From assembly GCA_965224415.1 (NCBI GenBank), contig CBDCZB010000004.1, positions 744,001 through 808,000 of the forward strand: a DNA stretch of 64,000 nt, given 5' to 3'. Positions 32,574-41,666 of the stretch are shown here, piece by piece. A program made the position numbers and the translations under genes. The notes beneath the pieces are model-generated. The model did not search any database. It saw nothing but the letters and a program-made list of their open reading frames with translations, and was not told the origin of the DNA. This stretch comes from DAOUJI01 sp965224415 (GTDB taxonomy: Bacteria; Chloroflexota; Dehalococcoidia; Lucifugimonadales; JAGWBF01). The stretch's first letter is position 1; every line of letters starts with the position of its first letter.

Positions 32574-32613
32574 AGGGCGCTATTATATAGGCAGTCCCGC
32601 ATTGAGGTGACGC

Positions 32614-32919
32614 TTGGCTGCTTCATCATTTGAAATCACCCGCACTGATTCCCATACAGAATGGGCCCAGATTCTCGACGGCCGACTTACGGTGCACCGG
32701 TCCACCTCACAAGGGGACGAGGCGTTGGTCCAGTGGGACTGGAACACGGTATGCAACCTCGTGTCGTGGATGACCGACAGCGACGGACCTGTATTCTCTG
32801 CGCTCACCGGGCCTATGGCAGCCCAAGTACGGGACTCTGCACGAGAGCTCGGAATGACCCCCGAGTTGTTCGTCTGGCACGCCGTCAAGGTGTTCATAGA
32901 AGTGGGCCAGAACTCCTGA
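32614..32919 (+). CDS. Small protein of unknown function
   Basis: A 101-residue soluble protein beginning with TTG at 32614, preceded by TGAGGTGA. It has two parts: a strand-rich N-terminal half (I-T-R-T-D, L-T-V-H-R-S-T, A-L-V-Q-W-D-W-N) and a helical C-terminal half (A-A-Q-V-R-D-S-A-R-E-L-G, V-W-H-A-V-K-V-F-I). I do not recognise it. It ends six bases before the amidohydrolase gene, so the two are probably co-transcribed. Confidence 0.55.
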   Translation: MAASSFEITRTDSHTEWAQILDGRLTVHRSTSQGDEALVQWDWNTVCNLVSWMTDSDGPVFSALTGPMAAQVRDSARELGMTPELFVWHAVKVFIEVGQNS

Positions 32920-32925
32920 GTCAGC

Positions 32926-34491
32926 ATGGCTTCCAACGAGCCTCCGGACCTTCTTCTGACCAACGCCCGAGTCCTCCGGTTTCGCGGCTCCGGCGGCTCC
33001 TCTGACGCTGGTTTCTTAGGAGTCCGCAACGGCCGCATCAGCGCCATCGGGCCTCAATCCGATGCGTCACGCTGGACCGGCTTGTCCACAAGAATCATCG
33101 ACTGCCAGGGCATGACCCTGGCTCCAGGCTTCATAGACGCCCATTGCCATCTTATGGCCCTCGGCCACAGCCTGCGTAGCGTTGACTGCCGCCCAACTGC
33201 TGTGGAGTCGATTCTGGACATACAAAACGCCATACGAGCGAGGGCCGTACCCACGCCGGACAATGAATGGATCAGGGCGCGCGGTTATCAGGAATTCCAC
33301 CTGGCCGAAAAACGCCACCCGACACGCTGGGACCTGGACGCTGCGGCGCCTGACCGCCCCGTGCGGCTTGACCATCAATCGGGCCATGCAATGACGCTGA
33401 ACAGCCGGGCCCTTGAGTTGGTCGGTATAGGCGCCGACACGCCCGACCCTCCCGACGGCGTCATCGCGAGAGACGAGTCGGGTGTTCCTACAGGACTGCT
33501 GCTGGAGATGGCCGGTCATGTACGGCCCTATATGCCCAAGCCCTCGCCCCAGGAGGCTATCAGCGCGCTGGAGGACGCGGCGTTTCTGCTCCTGTCAAGA
33601 GGAGTTACGTCGGTCCATGACGCAGGCCCCAACAACGGCGCCGAGCGATGGAGACTCTTCAGGCGGGCTGTCTATTCCGGCAGGCCCATGCCGAGATTGA
33701 CCTTGATGCCCGGAGTGTCCCATCTAGAGGAGATTGAAGCCGAAATGGAGGCGTACACAGCGTCCAGCGGTTTGGACCGCCGACTTAACTTAGGGGCAAG
33801 CAAGGCGATGGTAACTCTGACCACCGGCGCCCTCCAACCGCCCATAGAGGAGCTACGGCAGCTTATCTTTCAGGCGCACTACGAAGGCCGGCAGACGGCT
33901 TTCCACGCCATTGAGCACGAGGTCATTGAAGCCGTCGCAAAGACTCTTATTGAAGCACGGGAAAAATTCCCTCAACACCGCCTCCGCAACCGAATCGAGC
34001 ATTGCGCCGAAGCGCCCCCACACATCATCGACCTGGTGCGGAACAGCGGAGCCGCGGTCGTGACCAATCCGGGGTTCATATACGAAAACGGGGGCCGTTA
34101 CATCCGAACGACAGCGCCAGATATGACGCCTCACCTTTACCCTGCAGGTACGCTGAGGTCGTCGGGGGTCCGCGTGGCGGCGGGTTCTGACGCGCCCGTG
34201 ACTGACCCGGACCCACTCGTTTCCCTATACTGCGCCGTCACCCGCAAGACTAGGGAGGGAGAAGTCCTCGGCGGAGATCAGCGCGTAGGCGTATGGGAAG
34301 CCCTGAAAATGCACACTCTGGCCGGAGCTTACGCGTCCTTCGCCGAAAACGACACCGGCTCCATTGCGGTGGGCAAGCTGGCAGACCTGGTCCTGTTGGA
34401 CAAAGACCCCACCAGCGTAGAGGAGGATGCCATCAAGGACATCCGTGTCTTGAAGACTATCGTGGGGGGCGAGACTGTCTGGGAGAGTTAG
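32926..34491 (+). CDS. Amidohydrolase family protein (YtcJ-like)
   Basis: A metal-dependent hydrolase of 521 residues in the amidohydrolase_3 group. The composite site can be followed: A-P-G-F-I-D-A-H-C-H-L (first His pair), a central G-V-T-S-V-H-D-A-G, A-F-H-A-I-E-H-E-V (His), N-R-I-E-H-C-A, and A-G-S-D-A-P-V-T-D-P (Asp). Substrates of this group are poorly defined N-acyl or carbamate-like compounds. Its stop overlaps by 4 bp the stop of the convergent prenyl synthase gene. Confidence 0.9.
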   Translation: MASNEPPDLLLTNARVLRFRGSGGSSDAGFLGVRNGRISAIGPQSDASRWTGLSTRIIDCQGMTLAPGFIDAHCHLMALGHSLRSVDCRPTAVESILDIQNAIRARAVPTPDNEWIRARGYQEFHLAEKRHPTRWDLDAAAPDRPVRLDHQSGHAMTLNSRALELVGIGADTPDPPDGVIARDESGVPTGLLLEMAGHVRPYMPKPSPQEAISALEDAAFLLLSRGVTSVHDAGPNNGAERWRLFRRAVYSGRPMPRLTLMPGVSHLEEIEAEMEAYTASSGLDRRLNLGASKAMVTLTTGALQPPIEELRQLIFQAHYEGRQTAFHAIEHEVIEAVAKTLIEAREKFPQHRLRNRIEHCAEAPPHIIDLVRNSGAAVVTNPGFIYENGGRYIRTTAPDMTPHLYPAGTLRSSGVRVAAGSDAPVTDPDPLVSLYCAVTRKTREGEVLGGDQRVGVWEALKMHTLAGAYASFAENDTGSIAVGKLADLVLLDKDPTSVEEDAIKDIRVLKTIVGGETVWES

Positions 34492-35486
34492 CGGTTGCGT
34501 TCCATGACGTATCGCGTCAGCTCTTCCAGCGAGTCCCTAGCCGGGTTGCCGGGCAAACCGGCCAAAGCTTCGCGGGCTGCGCTGCAATAGCCCCGGGCCA
34601 CGCCGTAGCAGTCGTCTATGATGTCAGAGTTCTGAATCATCTCCACCGCTTCCCGTAGACGCTCGCCGTTGCCGTTGTTTTCGGACCTGAACAGTTCCTC
34701 AATTGGGTTGGAGTCAGGGAAACGCTCCAAGAGCATGATGCCTGGGAGCGTCAACACTCCTTGGAGAAGGTCGTTCCCCACGGGCTTGCCTATCTGGCTG
34801 GCGTCACCCTCCACGTCCAAAATGTCGTCCACCACCTGGAACGCCATCCCCAGGTTATAGCCGTAGGTGTCCAGGGCCTGGGCGGTCTCCTCAGGCGCTC
34901 CGGAGAGCAGCGCTCCCGTCTCCCCCGAGGTCCGGAACAGCGAGGAGGTCTTCCGGTAGATGCGGTCGCTGTAGTCCTCGGTCTTCTGTTTCCAATTCTT
35001 TGTGTTGAAATACTCCAGCAGCTCGCCGCTGGACAGCTCCATGATTGTCTCTGAAAAACGCCGGATCACCCGTATGTTGTTGGTGTCGCACACGAAAGTG
35101 GCGGACGTGGCGAACACGTAATCGCCTATCAACACCGCCACGTCCTTGCCCCAACGGTCGCTCACGGTTGCTCTGCCGCGGCGCAGCGCCGAATTGTCCA
35201 CCGTATCGTCGTGTATCAGCGTGGCGATGTGGAGAAGCTCCACCGCCGCCGCCATAGTGACCGGGTTGTCGTGGTCATGGGGATGGAACATGGACGCCAA
35301 CAGCGTGATCGCGGGCCGCACCCTCTTGCCGCCAGCCTGGAGCACGTAGTCTAAAAGGCTGGTCAGGTAAGGGCTCTCCGCCTGCCCAAGGTTACGCAAA
35401 CGAGATTCCACGTCCAGAAGCTTGCCGATGACAGGTTCGTATATCTCCTGTGTGCGGGCGTCCAGACCTTTAAGCATTTCACCCAT
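34488..35486 (-). CDS. Polyprenyl diphosphate synthase
   Basis: A trans-isoprenyl synthase of 332 residues building long-chain isoprenoids for quinone side chains. The first aspartate-rich motif is I-H-D-D-T-V-D-N-S, the second V-V-D-D-I-L-D-V-E. The N-terminal G-G-K-R-V-R-P-A and E-Y-F-N-T-K segments bind isopentenyl diphosphate and the allyl primer. It starts immediately after the metG stop with no gap. An alternative ATG at 35474 is four codons in. Confidence 0.92.
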   Translation of the reverse strand: MGEMLKGLDARTQEIYEPVIGKLLDVESRLRNLGQAESPYLTSLLDYVLQAGGKRVRPAITLLASMFHPHDHDNPVTMAAAVELLHIATLIHDDTVDNSALRRGRATVSDRWGKDVAVLIGDYVFATSATFVCDTNNIRVIRRFSETIMELSSGELLEYFNTKNWKQKTEDYSDRIYRKTSSLFRTSGETGALLSGAPEETAQALDTYGYNLGMAFQVVDDILDVEGDASQIGKPVGNDLLQGVLTLPGIMLLERFPDSNPIEELFRSENNGNGERLREAVEMIQNSDIIDDCYGVARGYCSAAREALAGLPGNPARDSLEELTRYVMERNR

Positions 35487-37172
35487 TTATGCGGTTTTTT
35501 CTCCCAACCGGGATGTCTCCTGCTCGATCACCGAATCGTCCAGCTTTGTGAACAGCGGCTGCGGCTCCTTCAGAAGCTGTCCGGGAGGGGTGAATGTCGT
35601 GGTGTCCTCCCACACCCACCCCTGAGCCTCCACACTTCCTTCCATTCCCAGCATCTCATGCAGCTTCTGCGACGTGAACGGCAGGAAGGGATTGAACAGA
35701 ACTTTGAGGCAGTTTATCACACTGACAGCCGTCCACAAGGAGAGGGCGGCGTCTTGCAGGTCGGTCCTGACCGCGGCCCAGGGGGCCTTGCCGTCCAGGT
35801 ACCTGTTGGCCTCGTGCGCCAGTCCCATGGCCTGAGTTATGGCCTGGCGGAAGCGGCAAACGCTGAGACTCTGGTCCACCGCGTTCATTGCCTCTTTGGC
35901 CGCGTCCAGCATCTTCCGGCTGGCTGGGTCTAATTCTGAAGGCTGAGGTATGGCGCCGTCGAAGTTTCTCTCTACTAAACGCAGCACCCTGTTTACAAGG
36001 TTTCCGTAGGTGGCCACCAGTTCTTCGTTGTTCCTGCGCAGGTATTCCGACCATGAGAAGTCGGAATCGCCCGTTTCCGGCATGTTGATGGACAGGTAAT
36101 ACCGGAGCGGGTCCGGCGGATGCCGTTCCAAATAGTCGGGCAGCCAGACCGCCCAGTTGCGGCTGGTGGAGAACTGGCGGTTTTCCAGGCTCAGGAACTC
36201 GTTGGCGGGAATGTCGTAGGGAAGGTTCAGGCCGCCGTAGCCCATAAGCATGGCGGGCCAGATTATTGAGTGAAACGGGATATTGTCCTTGCCAATGAAA
36301 TAGTAGGACTTGGCTTCGGGGTCTGTCCAGAAGTCCCTCCATTTTTCGGACTGACCGCTGCGCTGGCTCCATTCTTTGGAAGCTGACAGATAGCCAATCA
36401 CCGCCTCAAACCAGACGTAGATCCGTTTCTCGTCGTAGCCCTCGACGGGAATGGGGACCCCCCATTCCAGGTCCCTGGATATGGCCCTGTCCCGGAGTCC
36501 GTCCTGAAGGTAGGCACGGGTGAAGTTCAGTACGTTGGGCCTCCAGTGGTCCTGCTTCCGGACCCATTCCAAGAGAGGTTCCTGGAAGTCGCTGAGCCGC
36601 AGGAAGAAATGCTTGGAATAAGTGAATTCCGGAGTAGAGCGGCAGATGCGGCAACCTGGCTCCACCAGGTCCTGGGGGTCCAGGGTGCGGCCGCAATTGT
36701 CACACTGGTCTCCCCTGGCGTTGGCGGCGCTGCAGTGGGGACACGTTCCCTCTACGTACCGGTCCGGCAGAAATCTGGAGCAGGTGGGACAGTAGGGGAG
36801 CTGCATCACGTCGGTGTAGATGTAGCCCTTGTTCTGCAGGGTTAAGAAGATGTCGTGGACGACCTGACGGTGGTTCTCGGTCCCTGTGCTGGTGAAGAGG
36901 TCGAAGGTGATGCCCATCTTCTCCCACGAGTCCAGGAACTCGGCTTGGTAACGGTCTACGATTTCCCGGGGGCTCTTTCCTTCTTCATCGGCCCGGAGAG
37001 TGATTGGCGTGCCGTGCTGGTCCCCGCCGGAGACCATGAGCACGTCGTTCCCCTTCATGCGGTGATAGCGAGCGAAAATGTCGGCGGGCAAGTAGCACCC
37101 GGCAAGGTGCCCAAGATGAAGCGGACCGTTGGCGTAAGGCCATGCAACCGCTACGAGAATTCTTTGGGACAC
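35487..37172 (-). CDS. metG: Methionyl-tRNA synthetase
   Basis: Charges tRNA-Met. The HIGH motif is A-N-G-P-L-H-L-G-H-L-A-G. A zinc-knuckle insert with four C-x-x-C pairs (C-P-T-C, C-P-H-C, C-D-N-C, C-R-I-C) follows at about 125-175. The KMSKS-type loop reads Q-F-S-T-S-R-N-W-A-V-W, the lysine-poor variant found in some MetRS. Length of 561 indicates no C-terminal tRNA-binding EMAP domain. It starts with GTG at 37172. Downstream the prenyl synthase begins at the next base. Confidence 0.95.
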   Translation of the reverse strand: MSQRILVAVAWPYANGPLHLGHLAGCYLPADIFARYHRMKGNDVLMVSGGDQHGTPITLRADEEGKSPREIVDRYQAEFLDSWEKMGITFDLFTSTGTENHRQVVHDIFLTLQNKGYIYTDVMQLPYCPTCSRFLPDRYVEGTCPHCSAANARGDQCDNCGRTLDPQDLVEPGCRICRSTPEFTYSKHFFLRLSDFQEPLLEWVRKQDHWRPNVLNFTRAYLQDGLRDRAISRDLEWGVPIPVEGYDEKRIYVWFEAVIGYLSASKEWSQRSGQSEKWRDFWTDPEAKSYYFIGKDNIPFHSIIWPAMLMGYGGLNLPYDIPANEFLSLENRQFSTSRNWAVWLPDYLERHPPDPLRYYLSINMPETGDSDFSWSEYLRRNNEELVATYGNLVNRVLRLVERNFDGAIPQPSELDPASRKMLDAAKEAMNAVDQSLSVCRFRQAITQAMGLAHEANRYLDGKAPWAAVRTDLQDAALSLWTAVSVINCLKVLFNPFLPFTSQKLHEMLGMEGSVEAQGWVWEDTTTFTPPGQLLKEPQPLFTKLDDSVIEQETSRLGEKTA

Positions 37173-37392
37173 GTCAGGGAGAGTCCTTTTCTCTATCGAA
37201 TATGGGTACTAACCGGACCGGCTCGGTCATCGACGTTCCACGACAACACGGCGCCAGTGCCGTCCGGCGCCGTTAAATCCAACTACCGTATCTGTGCCGC
37301 CCGAAATCTAATTCCATCTATTGCACTCTAATTGTAGACCCGCCGCCTCAAGGGTTCAAGAGCGCACAACGTTCGACCCCGAACGGTCTGTT

Positions 37393-38211
37393 TCACCCGC
37401 TGAGTTCCAGCCAGACCCGATACACCTGGTTCTTGGACGCTCCCAAACTGGCCGCGACCTTGGCAACCGCTTCCCGCGCCCGCAAACCTTCAGCTTTCAG
37501 GACGGACAACCGCTCCTTGATTTGGCCGTCGTCAACGGCGTCTTCAACTTGGGCAGGCGGAGCGATCACCACGGTCATCTCTCCTCTGGGTTCGCTGAAA
37601 TGGGCCACCGCCTGCGAAACCGTTCCTCGAAATATTTCCTCGTGGAATTTGGTCATCTCACGGCAGACGGCCATCTCACGGTCTCCTAGACAGTCCAGCA
37701 TGTCCTCCAGGGACGCCTTCAAGCGGTGGGGCGCCTCGAACATTACCAGGGCATGTTCTTCCCCTGAAACGGCTTCCAGGGCGCGTCTCCTATCAGCCCT
37801 TCGACGGGGCAGGAAACCCAGGAACAGGAAGGACCTGCTGGGGATGCCGGAAGCGGCTACAGCGGCGGTTACCGCGGACGGTCCGGGAATCGGCACGACG
37901 TCCGCTCCCTGGCCCCGCGCCGCCTCGACCAGATAAAGCCCTGGGTCGCTGATGCCCGGCATTCCAGCGTCGGTGACGAGAGCAACGTCTTCCGTTGCCA
38001 GCCTTGCCAGGATTTCAGGGGTGCGGGATTTCTGGTTGTGCTCGTTGAAGCTCACCAGGGGGGTTTCGATCCCGTAATGCCGCAGAAGCCTTGCCGTAGT
38101 CCTCGTGTCCTCGGCGGCGATCAGACCCGATTCTTCCAACGCTCGGAGGGCGCGCAGAGTTATGTCCTCCAGATTCCCGATGGGAGTTGCGGCCACATAA
38201 AGGCATGGCAT
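37393..38211 (-). CDS. rsmI: 16S rRNA (cytidine1402-2'-O)-methyltransferase
   Basis: Methylates C1402 of 16S rRNA near the P site. A tetrapyrrole-methylase fold: Y-V-A-A-T-P-I-G-N-L-E-D-I-T-L-R-A at the N-terminus, A-A-E-D-T-R-T-T, V-T-D-A-G-M-P-G-I-S-D-P-G and I-P-G-P-S-A-V-T-A-A. The C-terminal part (about 240-272) has the R-E-A-V-A-K-V-A helix. Length 272 is normal. It starts three bases after the radC stop. Confidence 0.94.
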   Translation of the reverse strand: MPCLYVAATPIGNLEDITLRALRALEESGLIAAEDTRTTARLLRHYGIETPLVSFNEHNQKSRTPEILARLATEDVALVTDAGMPGISDPGLYLVEAARGQGADVVPIPGPSAVTAAVAASGIPSRSFLFLGFLPRRRADRRRALEAVSGEEHALVMFEAPHRLKASLEDMLDCLGDREMAVCREMTKFHEEIFRGTVSQAVAHFSEPRGEMTVVIAPPAQVEDAVDDGQIKERLSVLKAEGLRAREAVAKVAASLGASKNQVYRVWLELSG

Positions 38212-38214
38212 GGC

Positions 38215-38925
38215 TCAGAACCCCAGTCCACGATTTTTCAGGCTCACGTAAGAGGCGCCGCCCAAGACCACGTGGTCCAGCAGCTCGACTCCCAGCGTAT
38301 CGCCGGCCTCCCTGAGCTGTGCGGTGATGGAGGCGTCTTCCGGGCTGGGCGTGGGGTCGCCCGACGGATGGTTATGGACAGCAATAATCGAAACTGCGTT
38401 TGCCCTGACCGCCGGCTTGAACACGTCCGCAGGCCGCACCACAGCCGAATTCACAGTGCCGATGTAGACCTGGTTTATTCCTAGAACGCGGTTTTTGGAA
38501 TCCAAGAGCAGGACCTTCAAGTGTTCCTGCTCCAACTGACCCATGTCGGCCAGCAGGAGATTCGACACGTCTTCCGGACCGGAAATTACGGCCCTGTCCT
38601 CCGGATGCAATGAAACTAGGCGTCGGCCCAGTTCCAGGGCGGCTAGAAGCTGGCAGACTTTGGCGTCGCTTAGCCCCTTTACAGAGCACAGTTCCCGGTA
38701 GTCTCCCCGGGCCAGCCCCGCAAGACCGTCGTATTCGGCGAGAAGCCGTACCGATAGGTTGAGAACGTTCTCTCCGGCGACTCCCGTACGAAGCAGAATG
38801 GCGATGAGCTCGGCGTTGCTAAGATGGCTCGGACCGTGGTCCCTCAGCCGCTCCCTCGGGCGTTCGCCCGTGGGCAGGTCTCTTATCAGCGTGCCGTAGT
38901 GTGCGGAGACGCCATTGGATGTCAT
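38215..38925 (-). CDS. radC: RadC family JAB1-like protein
   Basis: A 236-residue member of the RadC/UPF0758 family, a JAB/MPN metalloprotease-like fold with unproven function. The metal motif I-I-A-V-H-N-H-P-S-G-D and later E-L-L-D-H-V-V-L-G are present. The N-terminal helix-hairpin-helix lies at L-S-N-A-E-L-I-A-I-L-L-R-T-G. I use the ATG at 38925 because AAGGAGAAGC is placed well, although the frame runs 61 codons further upstream through a sequence without family similarity. Confidence 0.93.
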   Translation of the reverse strand: MTSNGVSAHYGTLIRDLPTGERPRERLRDHGPSHLSNAELIAILLRTGVAGENVLNLSVRLLAEYDGLAGLARGDYRELCSVKGLSDAKVCQLLAALELGRRLVSLHPEDRAVISGPEDVSNLLLADMGQLEQEHLKVLLLDSKNRVLGINQVYIGTVNSAVVRPADVFKPAVRANAVSIIAVHNHPSGDPTPSPEDASITAQLREAGDTLGVELLDHVVLGGASYVSLKNRGLGF

Positions 38926-39151
38926 TGCTTCTCCTTGTTCCAAGGCGCGACCCACAGGGTCGTCGCCTGTCACATTAGGAATTATACATCCGGTTAGGTC
39001 ACGGCGATTGTATTGCAGTTCACCGCCGCATGGCCTTTCACACAATTGAACCTTTTCCGAGCCGCTTTTGTCACTGCCTCGATGACACTGTTGACCAGTG
39101 GATTGCAATCGGGTTTTGGACTAGAATAAGGCGAATCAATTCTCCATAGAG

Positions 39152-40015
39152 GTGAGCTTGGCGATACAGACTCAACCCATAGACAAGACGGTGCGAGCCA
39201 ACGGAATCAATTCCCACTATCTGGAATGGGGGTCGCCCAACGACCCGCCAGTCATTCTGCTGCACGGCTTTCGGGGCCACGCCCACTCCTGGGACGACGT
39301 GTCCGCCGTGCTGTGCAATCGGCGGCGTGTTCTGGCCCTGGACCAGCGCGGAAGGGGAGACAGCGACTGGGCGCCCGATGGGGACTATTCCATGGGCGCC
39401 TACGCCGAGGACGTCAAAGCTTTCGCCGACGCCCTAGGCATCGGCAAGTTCGAGATCATCGGCCACTCCATGGGCGGCAGAAACAGCATGGAATTCGTTT
39501 CCCGATTCCCGGAAAAGGTCGAAAAGCTCGTCCTGGTGGACATAGGCCCCGTCTCTGACCCCAAGGGACTGGCCCGCATACAGAGGGAAGTGGAGGAGGC
39601 CCCCGAGGAGTTCGAGTCTTTCGAGGCCGTTATGGAATATGCGCGGCCCCAGAACAAGCATTCTTCAGAAGAGACCATGCAAAGGCGCATGAGATACGCC
39701 ACAAAGCAGCTCCCCGCTGGGCCCGACGGCGCCCCCGGAAAAACCGTGTGGCGTTACGACGTGGCCATAAGGGACAACAGGCGCAGGGGCGGAGGCGCCC
39801 CGGACGTGGACCTGTGGCCTAAGCTGGCCGCGATGTCGTGCCCCACCCTCATCGTACGAGGAGAGGAGAGCGACATACTCTCCCCGGAGGTCGCCGCCCG
39901 TATGGTTAAAGACATGCCCAATGCCAGGTGCATAGAGGTCCCCAAGTCCGGCCACATGGTGTTCGAAGACAACCCTGACGCCTTCAACGCCATTTTGGCC
40001 GAGTTCCTAACGTGA
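39152..40015 (+). CDS. Alpha/beta hydrolase
   Basis: A 287-residue hydrolase with a GTG start. The oxyanion region is I-L-L-H-G-F-R-G-H-A-H-S-W-D, the nucleophile elbow is I-I-G-H-S-M-G-G-R, the acid lies in R-G-E-E-S-D-I-L-S, and the His in K-S-G-H-M-V-F-E-D. The cap between them is short. Substrate is unknown; ester, lactone or epoxide cleavage are possible. It is followed nine bases later by the S51 peptidase-like gene on the same strand. Confidence 0.9.
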   Translation: MSLAIQTQPIDKTVRANGINSHYLEWGSPNDPPVILLHGFRGHAHSWDDVSAVLCNRRRVLALDQRGRGDSDWAPDGDYSMGAYAEDVKAFADALGIGKFEIIGHSMGGRNSMEFVSRFPEKVEKLVLVDIGPVSDPKGLARIQREVEEAPEEFESFEAVMEYARPQNKHSSEETMQRRMRYATKQLPAGPDGAPGKTVWRYDVAIRDNRRRGGGAPDVDLWPKLAAMSCPTLIVRGEESDILSPEVAARMVKDMPNARCIEVPKSGHMVFEDNPDAFNAILAEFLT

Positions 40016-40024
40016 GGTGTTTCG

Positions 40025-40702
40025 ATGGCTGGTGCGATTGTACTCATGGGAGGAGACGAGTTCCGAAGCGGTTGCGAGGAAATGGACCGGAACATCCTAG
40101 CCTCGACAGGCAAGGACAGTCCTCGGGTGATAGTTGTGCCCACGGCCGCAGTGGGTGGAGTGCAGAAAGCCGCCGACAACGGCGTCGAGTATTTCTCGTC
40201 GCTTGGGGCGCAGGCTGAAGCCTTGATGATTCGGGATGGGCGTCAGGCAAGCGACCCGCAATACGTGAACCGTTTGCGAGGCGCATCTGTGCTCTACTTT
40301 GCGGGCGGCAGCCCTGACATCCTCCTTGCGGCCCTGCGCGGCTCCACTCTGCTCCACCGCATCATAACCGGCATAAGGGAAGACCTCACGGTGGTCGGTT
40401 CCAGCGCCGGAGCGATGGTGCTTGGGTCCCAGCTAAAGTCGCCCCGAACGGGAAGTTGGGCCGGCGGCCTTGGGTTGGTCCCCAACGTGGCGGTGTTCCC
40501 TCACCACGAAAGGGCCGACAAGGACGAAACGGGGAGCACGGAGACTCCTGACGGTTTGACCATCGTTGGAATAGATTCCATGACCGGGTGCTCTATATCC
40601 GCAGGAGAGTGGACGGTCATCGGAGGCGGTCAGGTCACCGTATATTCCGGCGGTTCCCCGTCAGTCTACACGGCGGGCCAGAGCGTTCCGGCGATAGCCT
40701 AG
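40025..40702 (+). CDS. Cyanophycinase-like S51-family peptidase
   Basis: A 225-residue protein of the class I glutamine-amidotransferase fold. The nucleophile elbow V-V-G-S-S-A-G-A-M-V-L-G contains the catalytic Ser of S51 peptidases and cyanophycinases; R-V-I-V-V-P-T-A-A and Y-F-A-G-G-S-P precede it. No cyanophycin synthetase is nearby, so the substrate may be another peptide or beta-linked amide. GAGGTG precedes the ATG. Its stop overlaps by 4 bp that of the convergent nucleotidyltransferase gene. Confidence 0.85.
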   Translation: MAGAIVLMGGDEFRSGCEEMDRNILASTGKDSPRVIVVPTAAVGGVQKAADNGVEYFSSLGAQAEALMIRDGRQASDPQYVNRLRGASVLYFAGGSPDILLAALRGSTLLHRIITGIREDLTVVGSSAGAMVLGSQLKSPRTGSWAGGLGLVPNVAVFPHHERADKDETGSTETPDGLTIVGIDSMTGCSISAGEWTVIGGGQVTVYSGGSPSVYTAGQSVPAIA

Positions 40703-41409
40703 CCCGCGTCAGTCCCGCTCAGAAAGGCCTCCGCCTCCCGGAGGTCCTTGTGCGAGTCCACACTCCGCCAGAAAGCGGTCGATCTGAACGCCCCCAGCAG
40801 ACCCGCCCGGGCCAATTCGGGAAAGGTCGAATCCTCGTGGGCTCCCACGTCGGGGAGGCTCCCCTGAATGGCCCTGGAGAAAACGTATATCCCGGCGTTG
40901 ATCCAGTGGGGCAGCTTGGCCTTCTCGCGGAAACCGCCAATCAGGTCTTCGGTGTTCACTTCCACAATCCCGTACGGACTGACGAAGGGGACAACCATTA
41001 CCGTGGCGGCGTGGTCCGGGTTGAGGAGAAGACGTTTGCGATGCCTGTCCATGACCGCCGAGAACTGCTCAGCGGTGACTATGTCACCATTTGTGACGAA
41101 CAGGGACTCTTCGGTTTCAGGCACAAGGGACATGCCCTTCTTGACAGCGCCTCCCGTGCCTAGCGGGCTGTCTTCTATGCTGTAGTGGGCGTTGAATCCG
41201 TGGTCTGAGCCGTCGCCGAAATAGTCCATGACGGCCTCATGCCTGTATCCCGCCAGGAACACCACGTCGGTCACTCCAGCGTCCTTCATCCATTGGACTT
41301 GGTGCCAAAGCAAGGGCTTCCCGTTCAGCGGGACCATTGGCTTGGGAAGAGAGTCGGTCAGTGGCCGGAGCCGTTCGCCCCGGCCTCCAGCAAGGATTAG
41401 TCCATACAT
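40699..41409 (-). CDS. Sugar nucleotidyltransferase
   Basis: A 236-residue NTP-transferase that makes nucleotide sugars. The signature L-I-L-A-G-G-R-G-E-R-L-R-P-L-T is at residue 4, followed by P-K-P-M-V-P-L-N-G-K-P-L-L and metal-binding F-V-T-N-G-D-I-V. The specificity (glucose-1-phosphate thymidylyl or mannose-1-phosphate guanylyl) is not clear. The frame could begin eight codons earlier at GTG 41433; I favour the ATG at 41409 because it places the motif as in relatives. Confidence 0.88.
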   Translation of the reverse strand: MYGLILAGGRGERLRPLTDSLPKPMVPLNGKPLLWHQVQWMKDAGVTDVVFLAGYRHEAVMDYFGDGSDHGFNAHYSIEDSPLGTGGAVKKGMSLVPETEESLFVTNGDIVTAEQFSAVMDRHRKRLLLNPDHAATVMVVPFVSPYGIVEVNTEDLIGGFREKAKLPHWINAGIYVFSRAIQGSLPDVGAHEDSTFPELARAGLLGAFRSTAFWRSVDSHKDLREAEAFLSGTDAG

Positions 41410-41666
41410 TGTGTGTCCAGAACCAAGTTTCACCTAGGATACAGGCGGCGGACAACCCATACAACCTACCTGGACCGCAAGGGCCCAGGGTCTACTGGGA
41501 ATATTCGGACGTAGGTTTTCGCCTTGACATCAAGCGAGGGCCGTTAGTATCTTTGAGCACGCCGCGAACTTGATTCCACCTTTAACAGTCCGCTACCAAC
41601 GGCTCCTTAGACCTTCGTTCTCAACAGCAACCCATAGTCGGCGTACAGTTCAGGAGAAGAGAATCC

